From the NCBI RefSeq assembly GCF_023016285.1, contig NZ_CP095413.1:1240001-1304000 (forward strand): a DNA stretch of 64,000 nt, written 5' to 3'. The translations under genes were made by a program, and so were the position numbers. Below the pieces are notes generated by a model, which had not been told where the DNA came from, ran no database searches, and saw nothing but the letters and a program-made list of their open reading frames with translations. This document shows positions 52,259-61,323 of the stretch, piece after piece; positions within the stretch are counted from its first letter, which is position 1, and the number at the start of each line of letters is the position of its first letter. This stretch comes from Muricauda sp. SCSIO 64092. GTDB taxonomy: Bacteria; Bacteroidota; Bacteroidia; Flavobacteriales; Flavobacteriaceae.

Positions 52259-52735
52259 ATGAGAACACAAAACAGAATTGGACTGGATACAGAAGCTTCC
52301 CAAACCATAGCTAAAAAATTAAACGAGCTTTTGGCAAATTATCAGGTATTCTATATGAATTCACATGGATTTCATTGGAATATTAAAGGGGAGGATTTTT
52401 TTGAACTGCATCTAAAATTTGAAGAACTCTACAACGATTCATTGGTAAAAATTGACGAAATAGCCGAGCGTGTTTTGACTTTGGGCTTTGTTCCGCTCCA
52501 CACCTATTCGGATTATTCCGAAGTATCCAAAATTGGGGAGGCAAAAAATGTGACCCGTGGCAATGAGGCCATCCAGGAAATTCTAAAGGGATACGAAGTA
52601 TTATTGCCCCTGGAAAGGGAACTGCTTGATCTATCGGGCAAATCCGACGACGAAGGCACCAATGCTTTGATGAGTGATTATATCCGGGAGCAGGAAAAAC
52701 TTGTTTGGATGTATTCTGCCTATTTAGGACAGTGA
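52259..52735 (+). CDS. dps: Dps-family DNA-protecting ferritin
   Basis: A 158-residue four-helix ferritin-like protein. The intersubunit ferroxidase site is visible: NSHGFHWNIKGEDFFELHLKFEELYNDSLVKIDEIAERV (HW, E/D and D...E pattern; quoted in parts). C-terminal helices follow with EREL and YIREQEKLVWMYSAYLGQ. Dps forms dodecamers that oxidise Fe(II) with H2O2 and protect DNA. The end directly abuts a decayed hydrolase fragment. Confidence 0.95.
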   Translation: MRTQNRIGLDTEASQTIAKKLNELLANYQVFYMNSHGFHWNIKGEDFFELHLKFEELYNDSLVKIDEIAERVLTLGFVPLHTYSDYSEVSKIGEAKNVTRGNEAIQEILKGYEVLLPLERELLDLSGKSDDEGTNALMSDYIREQEKLVWMYSAYLGQ

Positions 52736-52739
52736 TCCT

Positions 52740-52835
52740 ATCATTTTGGATACCGGCCATTTTGCCCGTGAGGAAGATGCCCAGATGACCATTCCAAAAA
52801 TGCGTCAATTTGTGAAAAGGTTAGGGACCCGATAG
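52740..52835 (+). pseudogene. C-terminal fragment of an alpha/beta hydrolase
   Basis: An open stretch of 31 codons reads IILDTGHFAREEDAQMTIPK then MRQFVKRLGTR stop. DTGHF-x-x-E-E and the last helix (I-x-x-x-R-x-F) are the usual C-terminal catalytic His region of alpha/beta hydrolases. No start or upstream domain remains; it begins 4 bp after the dps stop. A recombination scar next to dps is likely. Confidence 0.55.
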
Positions 52836-52925
52836 GAAAGAATTCGCCCCCTGTAATGTTTTAATGGTTTTCGGCACTAAGTTTGATAGGAAAATCCTAT
52901 TGTTGATAGACTTAATGCGATAAGG

Positions 52926-54005
52926 ATGCGCTATTTCAAAATGCTGGGTATTGTACTCCTGTTGGTTTCCTGCGCTAGCGATGAAATGGGAAGGGAAGAT
53001 TTGCGGGATATTCCGGTGTCCACTGGGGAAAAGATTACGGGGGGCTCCGTTTTACAGGTTTTTTTCTTGGCCGGAAGACAAAACAACGGTACCGACATTG
53101 TGGACAGGACAAACGCGAACTGGTTGGCGATGTCCCCTTTAATACCCTTGTCCCAGCATAATTCAGGGGGTTTTAGGCCGTACGAATTTCCGGTATCCGA
53201 GGAGACCTTTAAAATGAGGAGGGCCATTGAAAAGGTTTTGTCCAGTGGGGTCCGGAATATTCTATTAAAACCACTGACCTCCTTTGTGGCCATCAGCGAT
53301 TCGAATTTTTGGGGCGACTTCTTTTTGGAAACGGAAGTGGAATGGCAGGAAATGGAAAAGGCCTATACGGAACTTTTTTTAGGATTTGCCGCCCTGTCCG
53401 ATGAGTTTCCACAGGTTCGTATGCTCTCCATTGGCAACGAACTAAGGGAATTTGCAACCCGAAGACCTGTTTTTTTCAAAGGGCTCATCTCCCGGTTACG
53501 GGCAGAATACCCGAACCTTAAGCTTACTTATTCCGCCAATTGGGACGAATATGACCGCATCACTTTTTGGGAATATCTCGATTATCTGGGCGTGAATTCC
53601 TACTTTCCCCTGGTCGATGCAAAAACACCACAAGTAGAGGAGATAAAGGAAGCGCTCCTGCCCATCAAAAATGATATTCTTTCTGTTGCCCGCAAGTCTG
53701 GGGTTCCCGTCCTATTTACCGAATACGGTTTTCGAAGTATTGATCATGGTCTTCGAAGGCCTTGGGACAATGGACCCAACCAAGTAGGTGTAAACGTAAA
53801 CCTGCAGGCCCAGGCCAATGCCTACACCGCCTTTTATGAAACCTTTTGGGACGAACCTTGGGTGGCAGGCGGCTTTTTCTGGGAATGGTTTGTAGAGGTA
53901 AACCTCAACAACCCCGGTTTTCGTTCCAACGAGAATGGCTGGTATATTAATGGCAAACCAGCAGAAGCGGTGGTGAGGGAACAGTATTCCAAAGTTTTCA
54001 ATTGA
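52926..54005 (+). CDS. GH113-like glycoside hydrolase lipoprotein
   Basis: A 359-residue lipoprotein: KMLGIVLLLVSCASDE. The rest is a TIM barrel. Catalytic acid/base Glu172 is in SIGNELREF and nucleophile Glu266 in LFTEYGFRSI, at the positions expected for clan GH-A and family GH113 (beta-mannanase-like); WDEYDRITFWEYLDYLGVNSYFP and WVAGGFFWEWF also fit. It would cleave beta-mannan-like polysaccharide at the cell surface or in the periplasm. Single gene, no SusC/D pair nearby. Confidence 0.85.
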   Translation: MRYFKMLGIVLLLVSCASDEMGREDLRDIPVSTGEKITGGSVLQVFFLAGRQNNGTDIVDRTNANWLAMSPLIPLSQHNSGGFRPYEFPVSEETFKMRRAIEKVLSSGVRNILLKPLTSFVAISDSNFWGDFFLETEVEWQEMEKAYTELFLGFAALSDEFPQVRMLSIGNELREFATRRPVFFKGLISRLRAEYPNLKLTYSANWDEYDRITFWEYLDYLGVNSYFPLVDAKTPQVEEIKEALLPIKNDILSVARKSGVPVLFTEYGFRSIDHGLRRPWDNGPNQVGVNVNLQAQANAYTAFYETFWDEPWVAGGFFWEWFVEVNLNNPGFRSNENGWYINGKPAEAVVREQYSKVFN

Positions 54006-54147
54006 TTCGGTGATTTTCGCTGCCCAAAAAACAAAACGATTACCCCCCCTGATGAACTTCCAGGACCAAACAATCCAAAAAACTCTTTTTTGGAGTATCT
54101 TTTTCCAACATTATTAGTCTACCCAATAACTAAAAATTAGGACCATC

Positions 54148-54267
54148 ATGAAAGGAAATTGTACTTGTAAAAACTGCAAATGCCCTAATTGTAATTGTGG
54201 TAACTGTAAATCCAAAAGCTGTTCATGCGTGACTTGTGATTGCAAAGAATGTGCATGTTGCAATTGA
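54148..54267 (+). CDS. metallothionein-like cysteine-rich small protein
   Basis: A 39-residue product with 14 Cys, nearly all in CxC or CxxC pairs: MKGNCTCKNCKCPNCNCGNC followed by KSKSCSCVTCDCKECACCN. No other hydrophobic residues; Cys, Lys, Asn dominate, which is the signature of metallothioneins. It could bind Zn, Cu or Cd. It matches no named bacterial family I know (SmtA-type proteins have His and a GATA-like fold). It lies 28 bp upstream of a SigZ-type sigma gene with Cys-rich tail, in the same direction. A possible -7 element TATCTTTT is at 54096-54103. Confidence 0.7.
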   Translation: MKGNCTCKNCKCPNCNCGNCKSKSCSCVTCDCKECACCN

Positions 54268-54295
54268 ACCAAATAATCCATTGCTTGACGGCCCT

Positions 54296-54811
54296 ATGAG
54301 TTTATCAACCACGGAAATTTGGAAGAAATTCTATACTGACCTTTATTTTTTTACATTGAAAAAAGTAAAAAATGTAGAGGCAACAAAAGATATTCTCCAA
54401 AATAGCTTCGTAAAGATTCATGCCAATCGCAATGCCTTGCGACAAGAAACCAAGGTCAAGCAATGGGTTTTTCAAATTACCCGAAATGAAATTGCAAATT
54501 TCCGCAGGATCGGTAAAATACCTGATCGCACTCCCTTTGTAGACCCAACAAGTGGCAATGGTCCATGTTGTTTCGATAGATTCGTTGATGAATTGCCGGA
54601 AATCTATAAAACTGTAATGTTACCTATCTACCTTCAAGGAAAAAAACAGGCTGAAGTTGCCAGGGATTTGGGAATTTCACTGCCCAATGTCAAAGCAAGG
54701 ATCCGAAGGGCCAAAATTATTTTAAAAGAACAGTTTGTAGCCTGTTGCAAATATAGCCTTAATGAAAAAGGACAATTGATCGGCGAACCGGATTGTATGA
54801 TCTGCGGGTAA
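54296..54811 (+). CDS. sigZ: SigZ-type ECF sigma factor
   Basis: A 171-residue sigma-70 ECF factor: region 2 TEIWKKFYTDLYFFTLKKVKNVEATKDILQNSFVKIH (in parts) with the RNEIANF segment, and region 4 LPEIYKTVMLPIYLQGKKQAEVARDLGISLPNVKARIRRAK (in parts). The C-terminus bears five Cys: CC at ~150 and CMIC in GEPDCMICG, consistent with the Cys-ended SigZ family of Bacteroidota and suggestive of metal or redox sensing. Start 54296 is chosen over a GTG at 54236, which would run through the metallothionein-like gene. Confidence 0.88.
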   Translation: MSLSTTEIWKKFYTDLYFFTLKKVKNVEATKDILQNSFVKIHANRNALRQETKVKQWVFQITRNEIANFRRIGKIPDRTPFVDPTSGNGPCCFDRFVDELPEIYKTVMLPIYLQGKKQAEVARDLGISLPNVKARIRRAKIILKEQFVACCKYSLNEKGQLIGEPDCMICG

Positions 54812-54871
54812 AATCATACCCTACCATCCTTTTGGAATTCCAAATCCATTTTTTTTGCATTGCTGTTATGC

Positions 54872-56215
54872 TTATAACCGTCTTGCCCCTGGAATGGACA
54901 GCAATGCCATAAATGCCGTTGCCAACAATAGCGGCATAATTGCCCACAAAGGTTTAATAATGGTATTGGTTTGGTGGTATTCCGGCACAAATTGTTCCCA
55001 ATCAATGGTCTCTGCTTTATCACCTTCAAAAATCCTGGGATAGAAATACAAACGCAGTTTTTCATGAAAGGCTTCCGTAGCATTCAAAAAATCGATGTGC
55101 TGTTCGGAACTGGTACCTGCCAATTGGTTGAACACCAATTGTACGTGCATGTTGGGCAGCAGGGATGCCATGGATCTGCTGGTTTGCTCCCTAAGCTTGA
55201 TTTTGGCCAGTAAGGCTGCTTGTTCCTCCCTGGAATCATCATCTCCCATTTGCTGCATGGCATAGTACCATAGCCAATTGAACCCTTCGGTCGGGTAGCC
55301 GTATTCCCTAAACTGTGGGTAATGGGCGTAAAACTTTTTAAGGGTCGCCAACTTATCCATATCCCACTTGGTATGGTAGCCATCCCGTTGGGCAATGGCC
55401 GCACTCAATGCTTCCGGCACAGGGTATTTGAACGATACATAGGCATTGATCCCAGCTGGCAATAGGACAATCATCACCAACCAAATGGAAAGGAGCAACA
55501 ATGCATTGAATCCAGAGGATTTTTTAAAACTGATGACAAAGAAAGAGAGGGCAAACCAAAATGTCACATAGAGCAATGTCAAGACAAATAGCAATAGGAA
55601 ATTGGCATCCAGGGGAATATCCAATACAAGTTTGGCGATTACGAACAGTACCACCAAAATACCAAATAACAGCAATAACCGTACGGACAATTTGGCCAGT
55701 ATAAAACCCAATTTTGATTTGGCCTGAATCGCGACCAACCGCCAGGTACCGGTCTCTGTTTCTTCAGATATGACATTAAATGTCAATACGATGGCCAATA
55801 ATGGAAGTAGGAAGATCAGCACAAATGAAAGGTCAAGGTTGCCGGATTGTAAGTTCATTGGGTTCACCAAATCCGTATCATATTTCTGCGCTTCAAAAGT
55901 TTTGATGGTGATACGTTTCACGACAGGATTTACATCGGCCTGGCCAATGGATAATCCGGCCAATGGATTGGAAGGATTGATAAAGGCAAACTTCACATAA
56001 TAAAGCAATAGCCCTAAATCATCGTTGTGTAGCGAGACGTGCCGTTCAAAATGCTGTTCTTGATAGGCCTTTACCTCGGCAATAGCTTCTTGCTGTCTAG
56101 CGAGTTGCCGATTCCCAATGACAATACCGATTATACCCAAAACCGTAATCAACAACAAACTGATACGTACTTCCTTTGAGCGTAGACATTGATATAAAAA
56201 CAAGCGATACTTCAT
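54872..56215 (-). CDS. ABC-2 type permease with DUF3526 (second)
   Basis: A 447-residue membrane protein. The first helix is VRISLLLITVLGIIGIVIGN; residues ~40-130 form a loop with LARQQEAIAEVKAYQEQHF; five more helices lie in ~130-280 (LSFVLIFLLPLLAIVLTFNVISEETETGTWRL is the DUF3526/ABC-2 hallmark) and one at the C-terminus. A 150-residue exported domain sits before the last helix. It pairs with the preceding gene (4-bp ATGA overlap) as heterodimeric permease for the ATPase at 60158. Start 56215 is chosen over 56272. Confidence 0.88.
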   Translation of the reverse strand: MKYRLFLYQCLRSKEVRISLLLITVLGIIGIVIGNRQLARQQEAIAEVKAYQEQHFERHVSLHNDDLGLLLYYVKFAFINPSNPLAGLSIGQADVNPVVKRITIKTFEAQKYDTDLVNPMNLQSGNLDLSFVLIFLLPLLAIVLTFNVISEETETGTWRLVAIQAKSKLGFILAKLSVRLLLLFGILVVLFVIAKLVLDIPLDANFLLLFVLTLLYVTFWFALSFFVISFKKSSGFNALLLLSIWLVMIVLLPAGINAYVSFKYPVPEALSAAIAQRDGYHTKWDMDKLATLKKFYAHYPQFREYGYPTEGFNWLWYYAMQQMGDDDSREEQAALLAKIKLREQTSRSMASLLPNMHVQLVFNQLAGTSSEQHIDFLNATEAFHEKLRLYFYPRIFEGDKAETIDWEQFVPEYHQTNTIIKPLWAIMPLLLATAFMALLSIPGARRL

Positions 56216-57663
56216 ATGGCCTTTGCTTTTTTTGAAGTGAACATCATAAGCCAAAAGATGAACAACAACCATACAATCATTGAAACCAAAGCGGGTAAAG
56301 CCGCTTTGAACGAATTGCCAAATGCCATTGGCCTATGATGAAAATCGGGAAATTCTTCCCAGTGCTCATGTCCTACGACATGGGTTTTTCCTTCGGAACC
56401 ACTTTTCTTTTTTGGGCTGATGTATACCATTTGTAGTTCGTTCATTTTTTGGGACAATTGATAGCGGTACGTATCGGCTTGTTCCTGAAAATCCACATAG
56501 CTTGAAAAATCCGTTCCGGAAAATGTCATTGAAAGTTGTTTTATGGCCATATAGGGGTTGACCAAGGCCAAAAATCGCGTAATGTTGTTTTGGCTTTCGT
56601 AAATGTCCAATAGATCGGCATGATGCTTTTTATATAGTTCCGAACTTATTTTTTCTCCTTCACGCATCACAAAACCGGAATAGTTGAACGGTAGGTCAGT
56701 GACTTCACTTACCTTGTGTACGGCCAGTACGGAGTCCCGAAGCTGATTGTAAAAAGGATCATCAGGATTGTGGCTATCACCCGTTTGAATTTTTTCCTTT
56801 TCAATGGCCGATTGAAATGCCAGTTTTGAAGGGGTGGGATACCAATAATTGCCCAGGGCCTGTGCCGACTTGGGCAAAAGAACAACCAATAACAACCAAA
56901 TGCCCAATAATCGCAAAAGGGCATTTTTAGGGGTGTTGCTGCTTGCCGAAACAATTATGGCAACCGTAGAGACAATAAAAAGGAAAAGCATGTATCCCAG
57001 CCCAATTATCAATAACCGCAACCAAAGAAGATCACTTTCTACTTCGGCCCCATACCCTATAAGGACTACAATGACCACCAATAGTATTGGGGCCACGAAT
57101 AAGAGGGCAACTCCACAAAGTCCAAGGGATTTGCCCAATATCATTTCCAACCAATTTGCACCTTGGGACAGTACAATTTTTAAGGTCCCGTTCTCCCTAT
57201 CCGCTGCAATACCTGAAAATCCAATAAAAAACAGGATCAATGGAAGTACCAATTGCAATAGCAAAGCGATACTCAGTTCACCAAAACGTAGGGTTCCAGT
57301 TGAGAAAGTGGCATCGGAAAAGTTGACACTGTTTTGTCTATGGGCCTCCAAAAAGACCGTATTTCCCGTAAAACTTTCCAGCCCATGGTCAAACATGCCC
57401 AGTGGGGGATTCACCCGAAAGGCAAAAGTGCCAAAATGCGCCATGCGATGTGGATGCTTATCCGGATTTGCCTCCCAGCTCTGCCGCGCCTTTTCTTGAT
57501 GAAACTTTCGGATATCGTTTTGGGCGATGTGATTTTGAATACCGCTAACGGCCGCATAGGCCGCTAGCAGTAAAAAAATGAGGTAAAGGAGATAAAAGGT
57601 CCTGGGTTTTGTTGCGTTATGCCAAAAATGCCATGCAAACAAACGTACGTTGGCCCACTTCAT
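56212..57663 (-). CDS. ABC-2 type permease with DUF3526 (first)
   Basis: A 483-residue membrane protein of the same family as the next gene: first helix FYLLYLIFLLLAAYAAVSG, then an exported loop, a central set of helices (ALLLQLVLPLILFFIGFSGIAADRENGTLKIVLSQG carries the R-E-x-G-T-L motif), further helices and a periplasmic domain with a C-terminal helix (ALPALVSMIVWLLFIFWLMM). With its neighbour it forms the membrane part of an ABC exporter. It follows the TonB receptor by 3 bp. Confidence 0.88.
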   Translation of the reverse strand: MKWANVRLFAWHFWHNATKPRTFYLLYLIFLLLAAYAAVSGIQNHIAQNDIRKFHQEKARQSWEANPDKHPHRMAHFGTFAFRVNPPLGMFDHGLESFTGNTVFLEAHRQNSVNFSDATFSTGTLRFGELSIALLLQLVLPLILFFIGFSGIAADRENGTLKIVLSQGANWLEMILGKSLGLCGVALLFVAPILLVVIVVLIGYGAEVESDLLWLRLLIIGLGYMLFLFIVSTVAIIVSASSNTPKNALLRLLGIWLLLVVLLPKSAQALGNYWYPTPSKLAFQSAIEKEKIQTGDSHNPDDPFYNQLRDSVLAVHKVSEVTDLPFNYSGFVMREGEKISSELYKKHHADLLDIYESQNNITRFLALVNPYMAIKQLSMTFSGTDFSSYVDFQEQADTYRYQLSQKMNELQMVYISPKKKSGSEGKTHVVGHEHWEEFPDFHHRPMAFGNSFKAALPALVSMIVWLLFIFWLMMFTSKKAKAI

Positions 57664-57666
57664 TGG

Positions 57667-60153
57667 TTAAAATTTATAGGTGGTCGTTAACAACATATTC
57701 CTTGGTGCCCCCGGAAACAATCTGAAAGTGCTCAATGCCCCTGTCCAATAGGTTTCATCAAGTAAGTTGTTCACTTTCAATGCGATTTGGATATTACTTC
57801 CGGACGGACGATAGTAAAGCGCAGCGTCCAAAACCGTGTATTCCGGTAGGAGCAACCGGTCATAGTACCAAGAAAAACGATCTCCCCTATATTCCATCCC
57901 CAGGCCTACACCAACATTTCGTAAGGGGCCGTTCATAAAATCGTACCTCCCCCAAAAGTTAGCACTGTGCTCCGGAGCACCTCCCACACGTTCGCCAACA
58001 AAGGCGGGGTCGTCATCCTCCTCAATAATGGCATCAATATAAGCGTACGAAGCATTTAATTGAAGATTGGGTAACAGATAACCGGAAAGGTCCCATTCAA
58101 ATCCACGGCTACGTTGCGCTCCACGGGTCACCAACAGATCTTCATCCTCTGGGTCCTGCAGTAAGAGGTTACGTTGGTTGATTTCATATACCGCCATGTT
58201 CATGGCAAGCTTCCCACCAAAGAACTCCCCTTTCGCTCCAAATTCGACCAAATCACTTTCCAACGGATCAAATTCGGCCGGAGAACCTGCCCAAAAGAAG
58301 TTTTCAGTGGCGGGGGATAGGGTAACGGTATTTGATTGTGGTTGAAAACCTTCAATATAAGTACCATAGGCACTTACATTGTCGGTAACCTCATAGGTGA
58401 GTCCCAATCTGGGAATAAAAGCCTCATTTTTAAAAGATTCCTCATTTGGTGATTCATAATCAAACTTGTCCTCATACCATTCGTACCGAAGATTGACCAA
58501 AGCCGAAAACCTGCCCATTTTAAACTGATTCTGGACATAGACCCCATTGGAGGTCGTCAGGTTGGCGGGAATGGCAAATTCGGAGATTACATAGTTGCTA
58601 ATGTCACGAATGGCATTCTGCGGATTGGTTAAATCGTAATGGGGCACATTGGGTCTGGGCGCAATCACCCCATTAATTTCCATGGTCTGGAATTGATCGG
58701 CCTCTGCAGGGTCAAAATTGCTTGCACTGCCATCGTTTCGCAAATAACGCCGTGCACCGTTTTGTCCGCCACCCTTGGTCCGTTCCCACCAACTACCATC
58801 ATAACCTACCAACAGTTTATTGGTTACTTTGTCTCCATTGAAATCAAAATTGAAAAAAGCAGTAACGTTGTCCGTAATCCAGAATTGCTTACGTTCTACA
58901 TAACGCATTGCAGCGAGGGTGTTAATTGGATCTCCATTAATATCCACGGCCGGGGCATTGACCGTTCTGTGCTCCACAAGGTCTTCTTCCCAGGTTTGCT
59001 TCATATAGGAAGCATTAAATCCAATATTATCAGAGATTTGTTTGCTAAAATTACTCATCACCAGAAGTTCCTCCGACTTAAAAAAATCGCTGGCTGCGCC
59101 TACATTCAACGAAATAGGAGTGCTATTAAGGTCAAATTCCCCATTGATAGCACCAAAAATCGGCTGTCCCCTATCAAGATTTCCGACCCCGTTGCTATAG
59201 ATCATTTCTACATTCAATGCCGTTGTATTATTGGGTACATAGGTAATCGATGGCGTGATCAAAAAGGCATTGTTCTGTACCACATCCCGGAAAGACCGCG
59301 CTTGTTGTACAGCCGCATTAAAACGGTACAATAAGGTTTCGGAGTCGTTCAAAGGCCCCGTGAAATCCATGGTCGCCCTGAGCGTCCCAAAGCTGCCCAC
59401 AGTGGCACTGACCTCGTTCCTTTTTTCCCTTAGGGGCTTTTTGGTGACCATATTAATGGTTCCGCCGGGATCGACACTGGAAAAAGTGACCGAAGAAGGT
59501 CCTTTGACCACTTCAACCCGTTCAATGTGCGATGTAATTGGCTGAAGAAAATAATATTGACGTGTCCGCAGACCATTGATTACCTGTCCTTCTTCTGCCT
59601 GTGTCGTACCCCGAATATTGAAATGGTTATAAAATGCGGTAGAGGTAACACTACTGGCCGCTTTGACCGCGTCTGCCAATTGGAAGGCCTGTCGATCGTT
59701 GATCAACTCCTTTGTAATCGTGGAGACTGCCTGTGGAAGCTCTTTGTTCTTAATGGCTACCTTGGTTGATGAAAAGGAATAATCACTGTTATAGTCGGTT
59801 CTGGCACGACCGATAACCTCTACGCTCTGCAATTGTTCGGTACCTTCTTCCAATTGAACCGTACCAATGGCGAACGAAGGACCCTCATTCATTTCGTAGC
59901 TGTTTTTATAAGACTGAAATCCTAGATACCGAACCTCAAGGATATAGTTGCCTGAAGGAACTTCAATATTGAACTGTCCATCGGTATCGGTAAGGCTTCC
60001 GTATGTCCTGCCCGTGTTTCTCAGGGTCACCGTAGCTCCTACTATGGGTATATCCTGCGTGTCCACAACAGTCCCCGTAACGCTTACTTGTGCAAACGAA
60101 TCCCAACTGCACATAACGAGAAATAGGATGCCTATTAGTTTGTAAATATTCAT
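57667..60153 (-). CDS. TonB-dependent receptor, siderophore type
   Basis: An 828-residue outer-membrane receptor. Signal peptide ends SWDSFAQ; residues 22-105 are a carboxypeptidase-regulatory-like domain (GTVVDTQDIPIVGATVTLRNT); plug domain ~120-235 (STITKELINDRQAFQLADAVKAASSV, ERVEVVKGPSSVTFSSVDPGGTINMVTKKP, quoted in parts); the rest is a 22-strand barrel ending LLTTTYKF. The plug resembles FhuE/FoxA siderophore receptors. It lies between the ABC ATPase (4 bp) and the permeases (3 bp), so uptake and ABC export or import components share a transcript; the substrate may be a metal chelate. Confidence 0.93.
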   Translation of the reverse strand: MNIYKLIGILFLVMCSWDSFAQVSVTGTVVDTQDIPIVGATVTLRNTGRTYGSLTDTDGQFNIEVPSGNYILEVRYLGFQSYKNSYEMNEGPSFAIGTVQLEEGTEQLQSVEVIGRARTDYNSDYSFSSTKVAIKNKELPQAVSTITKELINDRQAFQLADAVKAASSVTSTAFYNHFNIRGTTQAEEGQVINGLRTRQYYFLQPITSHIERVEVVKGPSSVTFSSVDPGGTINMVTKKPLREKRNEVSATVGSFGTLRATMDFTGPLNDSETLLYRFNAAVQQARSFRDVVQNNAFLITPSITYVPNNTTALNVEMIYSNGVGNLDRGQPIFGAINGEFDLNSTPISLNVGAASDFFKSEELLVMSNFSKQISDNIGFNASYMKQTWEEDLVEHRTVNAPAVDINGDPINTLAAMRYVERKQFWITDNVTAFFNFDFNGDKVTNKLLVGYDGSWWERTKGGGQNGARRYLRNDGSASNFDPAEADQFQTMEINGVIAPRPNVPHYDLTNPQNAIRDISNYVISEFAIPANLTTSNGVYVQNQFKMGRFSALVNLRYEWYEDKFDYESPNEESFKNEAFIPRLGLTYEVTDNVSAYGTYIEGFQPQSNTVTLSPATENFFWAGSPAEFDPLESDLVEFGAKGEFFGGKLAMNMAVYEINQRNLLLQDPEDEDLLVTRGAQRSRGFEWDLSGYLLPNLQLNASYAYIDAIIEEDDDPAFVGERVGGAPEHSANFWGRYDFMNGPLRNVGVGLGMEYRGDRFSWYYDRLLLPEYTVLDAALYYRPSGSNIQIALKVNNLLDETYWTGALSTFRLFPGAPRNMLLTTTYKF

Positions 60154-60157
60154 TGTG

Positions 60158-60853
60158 TTAGATTGTTTTTAGATATAAATCCTGCAATTCACTTGCACTG
60201 ATGGTATTTGTATTTGAGGTGTAGACCAGTTGACCTTCTTTCATAATGCCAATTTTTGTGCCCACGTTCACGGCATTGAATATGTCATGGGTAGCCATAA
60301 AAATGGTTTTCCCTTCCTGACTCAATTCCTTGCAGATTTTTGTAAACTCCAGAGTGGCCTTTGGATCTAGACCAGAGATAGGTTCATCCATAAAAATGTA
60401 ATCGGCATTTTTGGAAAGGGCAATCGCAATACCCACTTTTTGCCGCATCCCTTTGGAATAGGAAGCAAGCCTGTTTTGATGGGCGGTTTCTTGGAGTCCC
60501 GCTTTGAAAAGAAAATCGGACAGCTCGGCATTGGAGTATTTAAAACCCGCCAACCGGCTAAAAAAATTGAGATTCTCAATCCCTGAAAGATTACCGTACA
60601 GTTGCACTACTTCTGGAATGTACGCAATCATTTTGGTCGTGGCGCTGCTATTTGGTTTTACTACAACCCCGTTCAGCAATGCCTCACCGCTACTGGGTGA
60701 AATAAGTCCCAGAAACAAATTGATGGTTGTAGTTTTACCTGCACCGTTCTGACCGAGCAAACAAAAAATCTCACCTTTTTCAACCAATAGATTAAGTTGA
60801 CTGAGCGCCTCATGCTTACCATATCTCTTGGTAAGGTTAATAGCTTCAAACAT
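60158..60853 (-). CDS. ABC transporter ATP-binding protein
   Basis: A 231-residue ABC ATPase: Walker A GQNGAGKTT near 36, signature YSKGMRQKVGIA, Walker B YIFMDEPISGLDP and H-loop ATHD. It is closest in look to NosF/CcmA-like ATPases and pairs with the two DUF3526 permeases downstream of the TonB receptor gene. The nos-type pattern is shared with nosFY at the left end of this window, though the two sets differ in sequence. Confidence 0.93.
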   Translation of the reverse strand: MFEAINLTKRYGKHEALSQLNLLVEKGEIFCLLGQNGAGKTTTINLFLGLISPSSGEALLNGVVVKPNSSATTKMIAYIPEVVQLYGNLSGIENLNFFSRLAGFKYSNAELSDFLFKAGLQETAHQNRLASYSKGMRQKVGIAIALSKNADYIFMDEPISGLDPKATLEFTKICKELSQEGKTIFMATHDIFNAVNVGTKIGIMKEGQLVYTSNTNTISASELQDLYLKTI

Positions 60854-60966
60854 AAATAATGTGTAAATGTTATTGACTAGGGGTTATGCGATGTTTTTAC
60901 GTAATCGCAAAGGAAGGACAGAAGGCAACATACCTCTTGCCTTGGTCCTCTATGAAAAAAGAAATA

Positions 60967-61284
60967 TTAAACCTGGGGTGGACCGCGAAGATGAAACTGT
61001 TCCCGGGAAACGGAAAAAAGTGTATCCGTTATGTTTTGATAGCAATCGAAAGAAACACGATCCAGGGAAATGGTAAAAGCACTTTGAACATTAAGTTGTT
61101 GATTAAAATAAAGGCTACAGAGCTGACAGTCCGGGTTATCCTCTACAATGACACTTGCCGTATTTCCATGATCTGTGTGCGCGGTATGATGCTCGTGTGC
61201 ATGGGTATGAAAAATAAAAATCAAAGGCAGGCACAACAGGTAAGTTGCCATTAGACCTGCTACAATATTGATGCTGTTTTTCAC
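60967..61284 (-). CDS. small His-rich exported protein
   Basis: A 105-residue protein with one N-terminal hydrophobic helix (INIVAGLMATYLLCLPLIFIF), immediately followed by a His-rich run (HTHAHEHHTAHTDHG), and a CQLC motif. This is the look of a periplasmic metal-binding (Cu, Zn, Ni) or DUF2946-like protein. It lies 113 bp upstream of the ABC ATPase in the same direction and suggests that the operon handles a metal. Confidence 0.72.
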   Translation of the reverse strand: MKNSINIVAGLMATYLLCLPLIFIFHTHAHEHHTAHTDHGNTASVIVEDNPDCQLCSLYFNQQLNVQSAFTISLDRVSFDCYQNITDTLFSVSREQFHLRGPPQV

Positions 61285-61323
61285 GCCTGCTAAAATAGGA
61301 TATTTTCCAACCTTATTGGATTC

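Noticed and set aside
60887-60909. Dyad TGCGAT-N11-ATCGCA upstream of the ABC ATPase gene
   Set aside because: Only 6-bp arms with a long spacer, and no second copy found; chance is likely.
60867-61254. Plus-strand frames opposite the His-rich gene
   Set aside because: Basic, low-complexity translation without family features; the opposite-strand frame has a membrane helix, a His run and operon position.
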